Assembly: GCA_017553625.1 (NCBI GenBank)
Contig: JAFZKP010000016.1
Span: 84,087-148,086, forward strand
Direction: 5' to 3'
DNA from: Bacteroidales bacterium
Lineage (GTDB): Bacteria; Bacteroidota; Bacteroidia; Bacteroidales; F082
DNA: 64,000 bases
Of this stretch, positions 18,127-25,943 are shown in pieces (within the stretch, counting starts at the first letter, position 1; each line of letters begins with the position of its first letter). A program made the position numbers and the translations under genes. The notes beneath the pieces are model-generated. The model was not told the origin of the DNA. It searched no databases and worked only from the letters and a program-made list of their open reading frames with translations.

Positions 18127-19158
18127 TTACCTGTTCGGGTCGTAGATGAAGCCGTAATGATAGTTGTCTTGGATGTTTCTTCTTGTCACCTGGTCAATCT
18201 TGACAGAGACGATTTTTGTAATGCGTGACGACATCAGTCCTATGCCGTTGTTGATATTCGAATAGTTCTGCACGTCTTGGATGGCGCTGCTGGAGTTGTT
18301 CACGATGTTGTATCTGTAAAGCTCATCGCCTATGGCAGTGATTGAAAACTCGAAGTTCTCAAACCAGCGCTGTACTCCCGCAGGTGAGTTGTTTTTCAGA
18401 TAATCGTTGGTTTCCAAAAGTGTGTACAAAGCCATTGGCGTGTATGACTGCACATAATATGAGTCGTTGTTCTGTGTGGTGAACATGCTTTCAGCCTCTC
18501 CTTCGCCTATGCTCCATCTTATCACCTGATGTACTGTGTCGGTTGCGCCTGGCATAAGTTCTTTATAATTGAAAAATCCGTTAACCTCAAAATATGCCGC
18601 GGTAGTGTGGAACAATGTGCTGGCGTCTGTCACCCTCCATTCAACGGAGCCCTTTTTGCCACTGAAATTCAAAGTGGTGTTGTCAAAAGGTTTTTTAAAC
18701 CTGAACGTATTGATAGTCTTGGCTTTGGCTGTGATTTTCACTCCATCGGTGTTTCTTGTGATTTCAAGATTGTATTCTTGCCCTTCTTTGAGTTTTTCTG
18801 TGAAATAATAATATGTCTGCCTGCAACCGCTGTAAAATGCCGAGTTTTCATTGTATGGAATCCATTTCGAGATGGTGTCGAGATGCACTTCCTTTGTGCT
18901 GTTGCTCCCCTCAAAAACACCTGTTATCGTGGCTTCAATCTCTCCGTATTTGTAGTTGCACGCCTCGTAATTCTGCGCCAGTTCGTTGGCGTTTCCGATG
19001 AATGACTTCGTGATTTTCACAAAATTGGTGTCGGCTTCTGAATCGAGCAAAGCGTAAACAATAGTGCTGTCTCCTTCATCGCTGTAAAGGTCGACTTTAT
19101 TGCTGCAAGAGCTGAAAACCAGTGTCGCAAGGGCTATGATTGGGAATAATCTTTTCAT
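18127..19158 (-). CDS. Lipoprotein of unknown function (possibly DUF4249-like)
   Basis: The 343-residue protein starts with a lipoprotein signal (MKRLFPIIALATLVFSSCS). The mature part is beta-rich, with VKITKSFIG near the start, YNLEITRNTDG and several Tyr/Asn-rich strands, like DUF4249-type Bacteroidota surface lipoproteins. The match is loose and no function is claimed. The ATG at 19158 was chosen because the -7 box lies upstream at 19178-19185; the frame runs further upstream without support. It ends about 100 nt before the dnaK start. Confidence 0.7.
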   Translation of the reverse strand: MKRLFPIIALATLVFSSCSNKVDLYSDEGDSTIVYALLDSEADTNFVKITKSFIGNANELAQNYEACNYKYGEIEATITGVFEGSNSTKEVHLDTISKWIPYNENSAFYSGCRQTYYYFTEKLKEGQEYNLEITRNTDGVKITAKAKTINTFRFKKPFDNTTLNFSGKKGSVEWRVTDASTLFHTTAAYFEVNGFFNYKELMPGATDTVHQVIRWSIGEGEAESMFTTQNNDSYYVQSYTPMALYTLLETNDYLKNNSPAGVQRWFENFEFSITAIGDELYRYNIVNNSSSAIQDVQNYSNINNGIGLMSSRITKIVSVKIDQVTRRNIQDNYHYGFIYDPNR

Positions 19159-19177
19159 AATTAGAAAAATTAGTCTG

Positions 19178-19209
19178 CAAAGATACAATTATTTTATCTA
19201 TTTTTGCAA
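19178..19209 (-). promoter_or_regulatory. Promoter of the lipoprotein gene, overlapping the panB promoter
   Basis: Minus-strand TTG at 19207-19209, a 21-nt spacer and TATCTTTG at 19178-19185. Its -33 region overlaps the panB -7 box at 19199-19206 on the other strand, so the two promoters may exclude each other. Confidence 0.6.
19199..19206 (+). promoter_or_regulatory. -7 promoter element of panB
   Basis: TATTTTTG, 17 nt before the panB ATG; divergent from and overlapping the lipoprotein promoter. Confidence 0.55.
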
Positions 19210-19223
19210 AAAATTTTTAAGAA

Positions 19224-20039
19224 ATGTATTTGTCTCATAACGCTTCTCTGGTTACGACCCACGTCCTCCAGGAGATGAAAAACAAAGGTGAGAAAATCGC
19301 TATGCTTACCGCATACGATTACACAATGGCGAAAATCCTCGACCAGTCGAATATCGATATAATACTTGTTGGCGACAGTGCCTCCAATGTGATGGAAGGT
19401 CATCCTACCACATTGCCAATCACCCTCGACGAGATGATAATCTACGGTGCCTCGGTGGTGCGTGCCGTGTCGCATGCCATGGTGGTGGTCGACATGCCTT
19501 TCGGAACATATCAGGGCAACTCGAAGAAAGCTCTCGAGTCGGCAATCCGCATCATGAAGGAGACAGGTGCCAATGCCGTGAAGATGGAAGGCGGCCGTGA
19601 GATTCTTGAATCGGTTGAGCGTATTCTATGCGCCGGCATCCCGGTGATGGGACATCTCGGACTTACGCCTCAGAGCATCAACAAGTTCGGAACGTATGTG
19701 GTGCGCGCCAAAGACGAATACGAGGCGAACAAACTCCGTGAAGACGCTCTTCTTTTGCAGGAAAAAGGTGTTTTCAGCATCGTGCTGGAGAAGATTCCGG
19801 CAGTGTTGGCAACAGAGGTGTCGCAGTCGCTTAAGATTCCGACCATCGGCATCGGCGCCGGCAGCGGATGCGACGGACAGGTTCTCGTTTTGCAAGACAT
19901 GCTCGGACTGAGCAACGATTTCTCGCCACGATTCCTGCGCCGCTACAACAATCTCTATACCAGCATCAAAGATAGCGTCCATGCATACATCAACGACGTC
20001 AAAGAGGTGACATTCCCAAATGACAGCGAACAATACTAA
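19224..20039 (+). CDS. panB: 3-methyl-2-oxobutanoate hydroxymethyltransferase
   Basis: The 271-residue enzyme makes ketopantoate from ketoisovalerate and methylene-tetrahydrofolate, the first step of pantothenate and CoA synthesis. Family signatures are all present: [51 protein letters not shown] and the [14 protein letters not shown] loop. Length is standard. The 5' leader is very short. The gene is followed by an 8-nt-period repeat and then the pseudouridine synthase gene. Confidence 0.97.
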   Translation: MYLSHNASLVTTHVLQEMKNKGEKIAMLTAYDYTMAKILDQSNIDIILVGDSASNVMEGHPTTLPITLDEMIIYGASVVRAVSHAMVVVDMPFGTYQGNSKKALESAIRIMKETGANAVKMEGGREILESVERILCAGIPVMGHLGLTPQSINKFGTYVVRAKDEYEANKLREDALLLQEKGVFSIVLEKIPAVLATEVSQSLKIPTIGIGAGSGCDGQVLVLQDMLGLSNDFSPRFLRRYNNLYTSIKDSVHAYINDVKEVTFPNDSEQY

Positions 20040-20043
20040 CAAT

Positions 20044-20150
20044 AGTTAGTCAGTTAGCCAGTTAATCAGTTAGTCAGTTAAAACTGAACAACTGAATAAC
20101 TGAACAACTGAATAACTGAATAACTGAACAACTGAATAACTGAATAACTT
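20044..20150 (+). repeat. 8-nt-period inverted tandem repeat, copy E1
   Basis: Left half 20044-20080: about 4.5 units of AGTTAGTC-type octamers. Right half 20082-20149: 8.5 units of AACTGAAC/AACTGAAT. The halves are roughly complementary, so the whole can fold into a long imperfect hairpin. It ends at the TTG start codon of the next gene. A related copy lies at 49590-49676. Confidence 0.85.
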
Positions 20151-20829
20151 GAAAATCAACAATAGAATATTATTCGAGGACAATCACCTCATCATCGTTA
20201 ACAAACTGCCATCCGAGATCGTCCAGGGTGACAAAACCGGCGACATCTGCCTCCTCGACGACGTGAAGGCGTATATCAAGGAGACGAAAAACAAACCGGG
20301 CGAGGTGTTCGCGGGCCTCGTTCATCGCCTCGACCGTCCTGTCAGCGGCGCTGTCATCTTCGCGCGCACCAGCAAGGCGCTCAGCCGCATGACGACGATG
20401 GTGAAAGACCGTAACTTCCACAAGACGTATCTCGCCGTGGTGAAAAACCGTCCGCCTAAAGACGCCGACGAACTCAATGATTACATGGTGAAAAACGAGG
20501 CGCAAAACAAATCGTACATCGTGAAAGAGGGTACAAGCGGAGCGAAACTGGCGACGTTAAGATACCGTGTCGTCGGGAAATCAGACAATTACTATCTCCT
20601 TGAAGTAGAGCTGATTACCGGTCGCCATCATCAGATTCGCTGCCAGCTCGCTCACATCGGCTGCCCCATCAAAGGTGACCTGAAATACGGCTACCCGCGC
20701 TCCAACCCAGATGCCTCAATCTGCTTGCACTCTTACAAAATCACGTTTGAGCATCCGACATTAAAGACTGAAATGACCGTCACCGCCCCGATGCCCAAAG
20801 GAATGCCGTGGGACGCCTTTCAGGCGTAA
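20149..20829 (+). CDS. RluA-family pseudouridine synthase
   Basis: The 226-residue enzyme isomerises uridine to pseudouridine in rRNA or tRNA. HRLDRPVSGAVIFARTSKAL holds the catalytic aspartate motif HRLD, and GRHHQIRCQLAHIGCPIKGD is the RluA-family motif III. There is no S4 domain, so it is a short family member whose target is unknown. No ATG lies near; the TTG at 20149, right at the end of repeat E1, is the best start. The stop codon overlaps the first AATGTG of hairpin block A. Confidence 0.9.
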   Translation: MKINNRILFEDNHLIIVNKLPSEIVQGDKTGDICLLDDVKAYIKETKNKPGEVFAGLVHRLDRPVSGAVIFARTSKALSRMTTMVKDRNFHKTYLAVVKNRPPKDADELNDYMVKNEAQNKSYIVKEGTSGAKLATLRYRVVGKSDNYYLLEVELITGRHHQIRCQLAHIGCPIKGDLKYGYPRSNPDASICLHSYKITFEHPTLKTEMTVTAPMPKGMPWDAFQA

Positions 20830-20984
20830 TGTGTCACTCACTTCGTTCGTGAAATGTGCTGCTTCGCAGAATGTGCCGCTTCGCGGAATGTGGAGGCTTT
20901 GCCTCATGGCCGAAGGCCACACATTGCGACCAAAGGGAGCATCACATTCAGCCGCAGCCTGCACATTTGCCGCAGGCACACATT
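20828..20984. repeat. AATGTG mini-hairpin block A
   Basis: A series of AATGTG spacers separating tiny hairpins with 3-nt loops: CTGCTTCGCAG, CCGCTTCGCGG, GAGGCTTTGCCTC, then, with spacers now reading CACATT, CAGCCGCAGCCTG and TGCCGCAGGCA. The left half points one way and the right half the other, so the block is one large cruciform of small stems. It lies between convergent genes. Confidence 0.85.
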
Positions 20985-22068
20985 AAAAAACAATCACTGT
21001 TTTTTTCGGCTGACTCAAAAACTCTATTTCCTCTTCTTTCAATTCGAACATGTTATCCCTGACAATCAGAAACTGCATTCCCGGCTTTTCAACCAGTTTC
21101 CATGGGAATTCTTCAAGCAGATTCCCCTCGCAGTTGAGCTCAATCAGCGATGTCATTTCCGACATGTCAGTCATCGAAATCAGCTTGTTGTAACCCACTC
21201 CGAGGCGCTCAAGCGAGTCCAATTCGACAATCCAATTCGGAAGCGTAACTATCTTATTATGATGAATGTAGAAATATTTCAGATTTTTCAGAGAACTCAG
21301 AGTATCTGGGATTGTTTCAATTTCATTATAAGAGAAATAAAGATATTTTAAATTCTTAAAATTACCGATAAAATCAGGGATTTTTGTAATCTTGTTCTTA
21401 TAGAAATCAAGGTGTTCCAAACTATCTAAAGTTTCTATTTCTTCAGGCACTTTCTCAAACTCATTTTCATATAAAATCAAATGTTTTAGTTGCTTTAAAT
21501 CAGCGAAAGAAGTCGGCAACGAGCTCAGCTTGTTTTTACCCAAATTCAGATTCGTACATTGTAAAATGCCAATGTTTTCAGGCAATTTCTCGATATTATT
21601 GCCCCCGATCGACAGCTTTTTAACCTTTGAAGCGTGCTTGACGTCTGACTCTGATAGTTTTAATTGATTATGATTCAAATCCAGACTCCGCAGACTGTCA
21701 AGATCGGCGATGAAACTCGGAATATGCTTTATCTGATTGTGCTCTAAATCAAGATGTTCGAGGTTTTTGCAGTGTTTGATGCTCGGCGGAACGCGCTTAA
21801 GTTTATTGTCGAACAGCTTTATCGACTCAATCTTGTTGCCCTTCGGGAACTTGATTCTTCTCAGTCCGCACTGTTCGATGATGACGTTGCGCAAGCTATC
21901 TGATGCCAGCAGCTTTTTGTCGATTTTACTGATGTTTGCTTTAGTTATCATCAGTGTGCCGTCTTCAATTTTCGCTGAAAACGAGTCACTTGTCGTGCGC
22001 TGGGTGCCACATGAATAGAGCAGCAATAAAGTCAAAAAGAGGATTGCTATTTTAATATAGAGTCTCAT
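20983..22068 (-). CDS. Leucine-rich repeat lipoprotein
   Basis: The 361-residue protein starts with a lipoprotein signal (MRLYIKIAILFLTLLLLYSC). It is then built from about eleven leucine-rich repeats of ~23 residues with the pattern LxxLxLxxNxLxxLP (for example LEHLDLEHNQIKHIPSFI). This gives a curved surface for protein binding at the cell envelope. The ligand is unknown. It lies between hairpin blocks A and B; its stop codon uses the last bases of block A. It is monocistronic. Confidence 0.9.
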   Translation of the reverse strand: MRLYIKIAILFLTLLLLYSCGTQRTTSDSFSAKIEDGTLMITKANISKIDKKLLASDSLRNVIIEQCGLRRIKFPKGNKIESIKLFDNKLKRVPPSIKHCKNLEHLDLEHNQIKHIPSFIADLDSLRSLDLNHNQLKLSESDVKHASKVKKLSIGGNNIEKLPENIGILQCTNLNLGKNKLSSLPTSFADLKQLKHLILYENEFEKVPEEIETLDSLEHLDFYKNKITKIPDFIGNFKNLKYLYFSYNEIETIPDTLSSLKNLKYFYIHHNKIVTLPNWIVELDSLERLGVGYNKLISMTDMSEMTSLIELNCEGNLLEEFPWKLVEKPGMQFLIVRDNMFELKEEEIEFLSQPKKTVIVF

Positions 22069-22080
22069 GGATTAATTTGT

Positions 22081-22224
22081 TGCTGCGCAAAATGTGTTAC
22101 TACGCATAATGTGCCGCTTCGCGGAATGTGGAGGCTTTGCCTCATGGCCGAAGGCCACACATTGCGACCAAAGGGAGCATCACATTGTTGCGAAGCGACC
22201 ACATCACGCGAAGCGTGTCACATT
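22081..22224. repeat. AATGTG mini-hairpin block B
   Basis: Same architecture as block A. From CCGCTTCGCGG through the central CACATT it matches block A exactly over about 75 nt. The outer units differ (TTGCTGCGCAA, ACGCGAAGCGT). It separates the LRR gene from the M56 gene. Confidence 0.85.
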
Positions 22225-22228
22225 ACAA

Positions 22229-24157
22229 TTATTTCTTCACAAAAGTAATCTTCTCAATTCCGCAGTCGTCCTTGAAATCGTAGAAGTTTACCGTGATTTC
22301 GTCGCCGGTTTTCACGAAGCTGTATGGCAGCTGGTCTTCACCGCCCAAAGTGCTTCCGTCGGTGTTCTTAGGCTGAATCGAGCCTGCTGACTTGCCATCG
22401 AATGAATAGGTGAAGTCGAGAGCAACATCTTTAAATACGGTTTGTTTGTTGCCGTCTTTGTCCTGTGCGGTGAGTGTCATAACAAACAATCCGTCGTTGT
22501 TGTTATAAAAATCCATATTCATGTCCATGACAAATTTCATGTCGTCTTGGACTCCGCTACCGATACCAATCCAGCGTGTTCCGGTAAGAGCAGTCATGGT
22601 GTTTTCTGTACTGTTCATTTTAAAATTGAACGGCATAACATACTGCACCTTGACAGCCTTGCCATCTTTCATTCCTGGCTTCCACTTCGGCATCATCTTC
22701 AATACTCTAATCGCTTCAGAGTCAATGTCATCGCTAACGCCGCGCAACACTTGGAATGATGACAGACTGCCGTCTTTTTCAACAACAAATTGTACATAAA
22801 CCTTGCCTTCAAGGCCTTTGTCTTTGGCTGATTCAGGATATTTCACCTTTTTCTGGATGAAATCGAACATGGCGTTCGTTCCGCCAGGATATTCTGGCAT
22901 AACATCAACTTCTCCTGAAAAAACATCCGAATCGTCCTTCATAATTCCTCCGACAAAATTGATATCAAAGTCCTTACCGTCAATTTTGACACTCAAGCTG
23001 TTTCTCTCATCATGGTTTTTAACAGCGTAAAACTCATGATTTCCAAGCATTAAGGTAGTGTCGTTCTTAATGCTGTTTAGGTCGAGATAGTATTGTGTTC
23101 CATCAACGTTTATTTCAAAAGGTTCAGGGACTGAAAGATAAGTGCCGTCACTCAATTTGAATGTAATAACGTTTTCAACTTTTGCAGGATTTTCGTTTTC
23201 TGTCGTTGTTTCGGCTTTTTCAGCTGAAGCTTTTTCCTGACCGTTTGACTTGCAGTTCGCGAACAATAACAGGGCGAACAGTGGGAGGGTAAGTAATGCC
23301 TTGATTACCACGCCCTTTGCTTTTTTGCTTTGAGTAATCATTTTGATTCTTTTTTTGGTTAATAAAAAACTGAAGTTATTGCTCATGTTGCTGAAATCGA
23401 CGGCCGTGCACTGCTGCAAAATCAACATCATGTAGTTCTGTTTGTCAATTCCTGTGGCGACCACATCGCGGTCTGCCATATACTCGTGGAGACTCTGTAA
23501 CTCTCTCTTGTACAAGTAGATAAATGGATTAAACCATTGGATAATCATCATCAGCTCCACGAAAAGGATGTCGGCTGAATGATGATGCGCAATGTGGCTC
23601 ATCTCATGCCGCACAATCTCCGGATTCACATTTTCATTCGGGAAGAAAGCATAGTTGAAAAACGAGTACGACCCATGCTCCTTGCCAGTGAAAACCGCAG
23701 TATATCCTGGCATTTTCTTCTTCGGAGATTTAATAATAATATATAAGAGCTTTCCTAATTTAATTAGAAATATTAGAGCTGCTATTATAGAACCTATCAG
23801 CCACATGAGACTTATTAGTCCTATAATATCAAATGTTCTTTGATTTTTTGCCACCACCGGCGCGGCTTCTCCATTGTCAGCTTTCACGTCGCTCGGAGTG
23901 CTTATCGTCACGCCCTCGGCGGTGATAACCACTTCGTCGAGCATGAAGCCTTGGAACAGGCTCTCACGGTAGCTGTTGACTTGCGGCATGTTTCTCCCGA
24001 TGAATACGCCTGCTGCCGGCAAAATCAACGAGAAACCCAGCGCGACAATAAGAAACGCGCGGTTGAAAACCAGCCTGTTACTATTGATAAACAACACTCT
24101 GTACGCCACCCAGAGGACCGCCACCGCTATCGCTATTGAAATAATACTTGTTGCCAT
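22229..24157 (-). CDS. BlaR1-like M56 peptidase with TonB C-terminal and lipocalin-like domains
   Basis: The 642-residue inner-membrane protein has about four hydrophobic segments in residues 1-140 and 280-305. The M56 zinc-peptidase motif HEMSH lies at residues 184-188, a TonB C-terminal-like domain at ~425-515 (YPGGTNAMFDFIQKKVKYP, KDGSLSSFQVLRG) and a beta-rich, lipocalin-like C-terminus at ~520-642. By analogy with BlaR1/MecR1 it senses an envelope signal and cuts the BlaI-type repressor encoded just upstream. Fusion to a TonB domain is common in Bacteroidota; the extra C-terminal domain is less so. The ligand is unknown. Confidence 0.88.
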   Translation of the reverse strand: MATSIISIAIAVAVLWVAYRVLFINSNRLVFNRAFLIVALGFSLILPAAGVFIGRNMPQVNSYRESLFQGFMLDEVVITAEGVTISTPSDVKADNGEAAPVVAKNQRTFDIIGLISLMWLIGSIIAALIFLIKLGKLLYIIIKSPKKKMPGYTAVFTGKEHGSYSFFNYAFFPNENVNPEIVRHEMSHIAHHHSADILFVELMMIIQWFNPFIYLYKRELQSLHEYMADRDVVATGIDKQNYMMLILQQCTAVDFSNMSNNFSFLLTKKRIKMITQSKKAKGVVIKALLTLPLFALLLFANCKSNGQEKASAEKAETTTENENPAKVENVITFKLSDGTYLSVPEPFEINVDGTQYYLDLNSIKNDTTLMLGNHEFYAVKNHDERNSLSVKIDGKDFDINFVGGIMKDDSDVFSGEVDVMPEYPGGTNAMFDFIQKKVKYPESAKDKGLEGKVYVQFVVEKDGSLSSFQVLRGVSDDIDSEAIRVLKMMPKWKPGMKDGKAVKVQYVMPFNFKMNSTENTMTALTGTRWIGIGSGVQDDMKFVMDMNMDFYNNNDGLFVMTLTAQDKDGNKQTVFKDVALDFTYSFDGKSAGSIQPKNTDGSTLGGEDQLPYSFVKTGDEITVNFYDFKDDCGIEKITFVKK

Positions 24158-24170
24158 AACAAATTATTTT

Positions 24171-24319
24171 AATGTTTCACTTCGTGAAATGTGCTGCTTC
24201 GCAGAATTTGCCGCTTCGCGGAATGTGGAGACTTCGCCTTATTGGCCGGAGACCACACATTGCGACCGTAGGGAGCACACATTCAGCTGAAGGCTGCACA
24301 TTTGCCGAAGGCACACATT
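24171..24319. repeat. AATGTG mini-hairpin block C
   Basis: A diverged copy of the block A architecture (CTGCTTCGCAG, CCGCTTCGCGG, then CAGCTGAAGGCTG, TGCCGAAGGCA), lying between the BlaI-like repressor gene and the M56 gene. If the two genes share a transcript, the block would be in its middle. Confidence 0.8.
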
Positions 24320-24323
24320 TTTA

Positions 24324-24683
24324 TTAATCAATTTTTTCAATCATTTTTTTAAGTTCCTCAATCTGCTCCATCGAGAAGTTCTCCTTCTTCGCGAACGCCG
24401 ACACCAAGTCGAGGTACGAGTTGTTGAAGTAGTTCTCAACAAGCCCCTTCAGCGAGCTTTCCGAATATTCTTCCTTGCTCACGAGAGGGTAGTAGCGGTT
24501 CGCCTTGCAGAACGTCTCGTGCCCAACGAAACCTTTCTTTTCCAGAATCCTCACCATCGTCAGCACCGTGTTATACGCCGGCTTCGGCTCTGGATACGCC
24601 GCCATTATCTCGTTGGCAAAACCACTGCCAATCTTCCAAATCACCTGCATTACCTGCTCTTCTGCTTTAGTTAACTCTTTCAT
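24324..24683 (-). CDS. BlaI/MecI-family transcriptional repressor
   Basis: The 119-residue winged-helix protein has LTKAEEQVMQVIW (helix 1), YNTVLTMVRILEKKGFVGHE (recognition helix and turn) and a C-terminal dimerisation helix. In this family the repressor is inactivated when the M56 partner cleaves it, which fits the BlaR-like gene directly downstream. A perfect dyad AACTAAA-AA-TTTAGTT at 24742-24757, upstream of the -7 box, is a candidate operator for self-control. No beta-lactamase is nearby, so the regulated genes are unknown. Confidence 0.92.
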   Translation of the reverse strand: MKELTKAEEQVMQVIWKIGSGFANEIMAAYPEPKPAYNTVLTMVRILEKKGFVGHETFCKANRYYPLVSKEEYSESSLKGLVENYFNNSYLDLVSAFAKKENFSMEQIEELKKMIEKID

Positions 24684-24712
24684 ATCACGTCTTTTTTGTG
24701 TAATTAACGCTG

Positions 24713-24720
24713 CAAATATA
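24713..24720 (-). promoter_or_regulatory. -7 promoter element of the blaI-like gene
   Basis: Minus-strand TATATTTG, 30 nt before the ATG. Confidence 0.5.
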
Positions 24721-24741
24721 CAACTTATTTTATTACTATGT

Positions 24742-24757
24742 AACTAAAAATTTAGTT
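24742..24757. promoter_or_regulatory. Candidate repressor operator upstream of the blaI-like gene
   Basis: AACTAAA, AA, TTTAGTT: a perfect 7-bp dyad located where the -33 region of the blaI-like promoter would be. It is not the TACA/TGTA consensus of staphylococcal operators. Confidence 0.4.
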
Positions 24758-24846
24758 TATTTTGATAATAATCTATAACAAAATGAATATCAATAATTTA
24801 AAAATAAAAACTAACTGATTAACTGCAAACTTCTAACTGACAACTG

Positions 24847-24878
24847 AAAAAAACCCCACCTATACACGATAGGCGGGG
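24847..24878 (-). terminator. Terminator of the DUF177-rpmF operon
   Basis: Minus-strand stem CCCCGCCTAT/ATAGGTGGGG (10 pairs including one G-U), loop CGTGT, followed by seven T residues; it lies 41 nt after the rpmF stop. Confidence 0.85.
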
Positions 24879-24919
24879 AAAAACAATATAAAGATTATGA
24901 AAAAAATTTCTTTGTTTAA

Positions 24920-25108
24920 TTATTTCTTTGCTCCTTCCATGACGAGTTTTCCTTTGTAGTAAAGGTCGCCGTCAACATAGTATGCTCTGTGATATACGTG
25001 GATCGTGCCTGTTGTTGGGCATGTTGCCAATGTTGGAACCTCAGCTTTGTAGTGAGTTCTTCTCTTAGCGCCTCTTGTATGAGACTGTCTTCGTTTAGGA
25101 TGTGCCAT
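24920..25108 (-). CDS. rpmF: 50S ribosomal protein L32
   Basis: The 62-residue ribosomal protein has the usual start AHPKRRQSHTRGAKRRTHY; the zinc-ribbon cysteines are reduced to a single one (LATCPTTG). This loss is seen in many Bacteroidota L32 proteins. It lies 20 nt after the DUF177 gene, the conserved arrangement across bacteria, and ends in a strong terminator. Confidence 0.97.
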   Translation of the reverse strand: MAHPKRRQSHTRGAKRRTHYKAEVPTLATCPTTGTIHVYHRAYYVDGDLYYKGKLVMEGAKK

Positions 25109-25128
25109 TTTACACTATTTTTTAATTA

Positions 25129-25668
25129 TTACTTATCTATTTTATCTTTCAAATCTTTCATCATTTGTTTCCAAGGATCGTCGTCTTCCTCCTCGGTATC
25201 CGCCTCGACTTGCGAGAAGCTGTGCAGTTTTTCCATTACTTCCTGGTTGCACAAGCTCTCGTCGTCGTGCGTTCTGTGAATTGGCAGCGACAGGATGATG
25301 TACTCATAAATCAAATCACTCAAGTCGAACTCGCTGTCGTTCTTTGTTATGATGATGACGTCGTCATTGTCCTCGTCGTTTTTCTCGGCACCATATTTCA
25401 GGAATATTTCTGCCGAATCCTCGATGGGCTGCTCGTAGTCATCACCGCATCTGTCGCACTGAAGAACCACTTTTCCTTCAAATTTCAACGTCAAGATGAA
25501 CATCGTCTCCATCTTTTCGATGTCTAAATGAAGGTTCACAACTCCTCTTTTCACTTCTGAATAATCCCTCTCCGCAAAGAAGCTGTCGTTTATAACATAT
25601 TGATAATCACTATGTCCAAACGGCAATCCAGCCAATGGAATTATGAAATTATGATCCTCTCTCTTCAT
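25129..25668 (-). CDS. DUF177 (YceD-like) protein
   Basis: The 179-residue protein has the DUF177 core LTLKFEGKVVLQCDRCGDDYEQPIE with a CxxC pair, and an acidic C-terminus (EADTEEEDDDPW). YceD proteins are linked to 23S rRNA and ribosome assembly and are nearly always encoded with rpmF, as here. The ATG at 25668 was chosen because the -7 box at 25687-25694 overlaps an upstream in-frame codon. Confidence 0.92.
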   Translation of the reverse strand: MKREDHNFIIPLAGLPFGHSDYQYVINDSFFAERDYSEVKRGVVNLHLDIEKMETMFILTLKFEGKVVLQCDRCGDDYEQPIEDSAEIFLKYGAEKNDEDNDDVIIITKNDSEFDLSDLIYEYIILSLPIHRTHDDESLCNQEVMEKLHSFSQVEADTEEEDDDPWKQMMKDLKDKIDK

Positions 25669-25686
25669 TTTATCCAATTCGGGGTG

Positions 25687-25694
25687 CAAAAATA
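25687..25694 (-). promoter_or_regulatory. -7 promoter element of the DUF177-rpmF operon
   Basis: Minus-strand TATTTTTG with a TTG 22 nt further upstream (25717-25719). Confidence 0.55.
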
Positions 25695-25739
25695 CACTTT
25701 TTTTTGTTACAATTTACAAAAAATTATTAATTTTCAATA

Positions 25740-25943
25740 TGTCACTCCCTTCGGTCGTGAAATGTGCTGCTTTGCAGAATATGTTGCTTCGCAAAATTTG
25801 TTGCCTTTGGCAACCACATTCAGCCGCAGGCTGCACATTGCCCGAAGGGCATCACATTGGAGCGAAGCGGCCACATTGCGAAGCATCACATTGGAGCGAA
25901 GCGACAACATTGCGAAGCATCACATTGCGCGTAGCGCCACATT
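25740..25943. repeat. AATGTG mini-hairpin block D
   Basis: Longest of the four blocks (about 200 nt): units such as CTGCTTTGCAG, TTGCTTCGCAA, TTGCCTTTGGCAA, CAGCCGCAGGCTG and several GCGAAGC hairpins between CACATT spacers. Its lower-strand end enters the S41 peptidase gene and provides its last seven codons and stop. Confidence 0.85.

Noticed and set aside
24807-24846. Third copy of the 8-nt-period repeat before the rpmF terminator
   Set aside because: CTAACTGATTAACTG-like words are present but irregular, short and without a paired second half, so it is not called.
20828-25943. CRISPR or insertion-sequence ends for the AATGTG blocks
   Set aside because: Spacing is 17-19 nt with the hairpins themselves varying, no spacers of normal length, and no transposase nearby.
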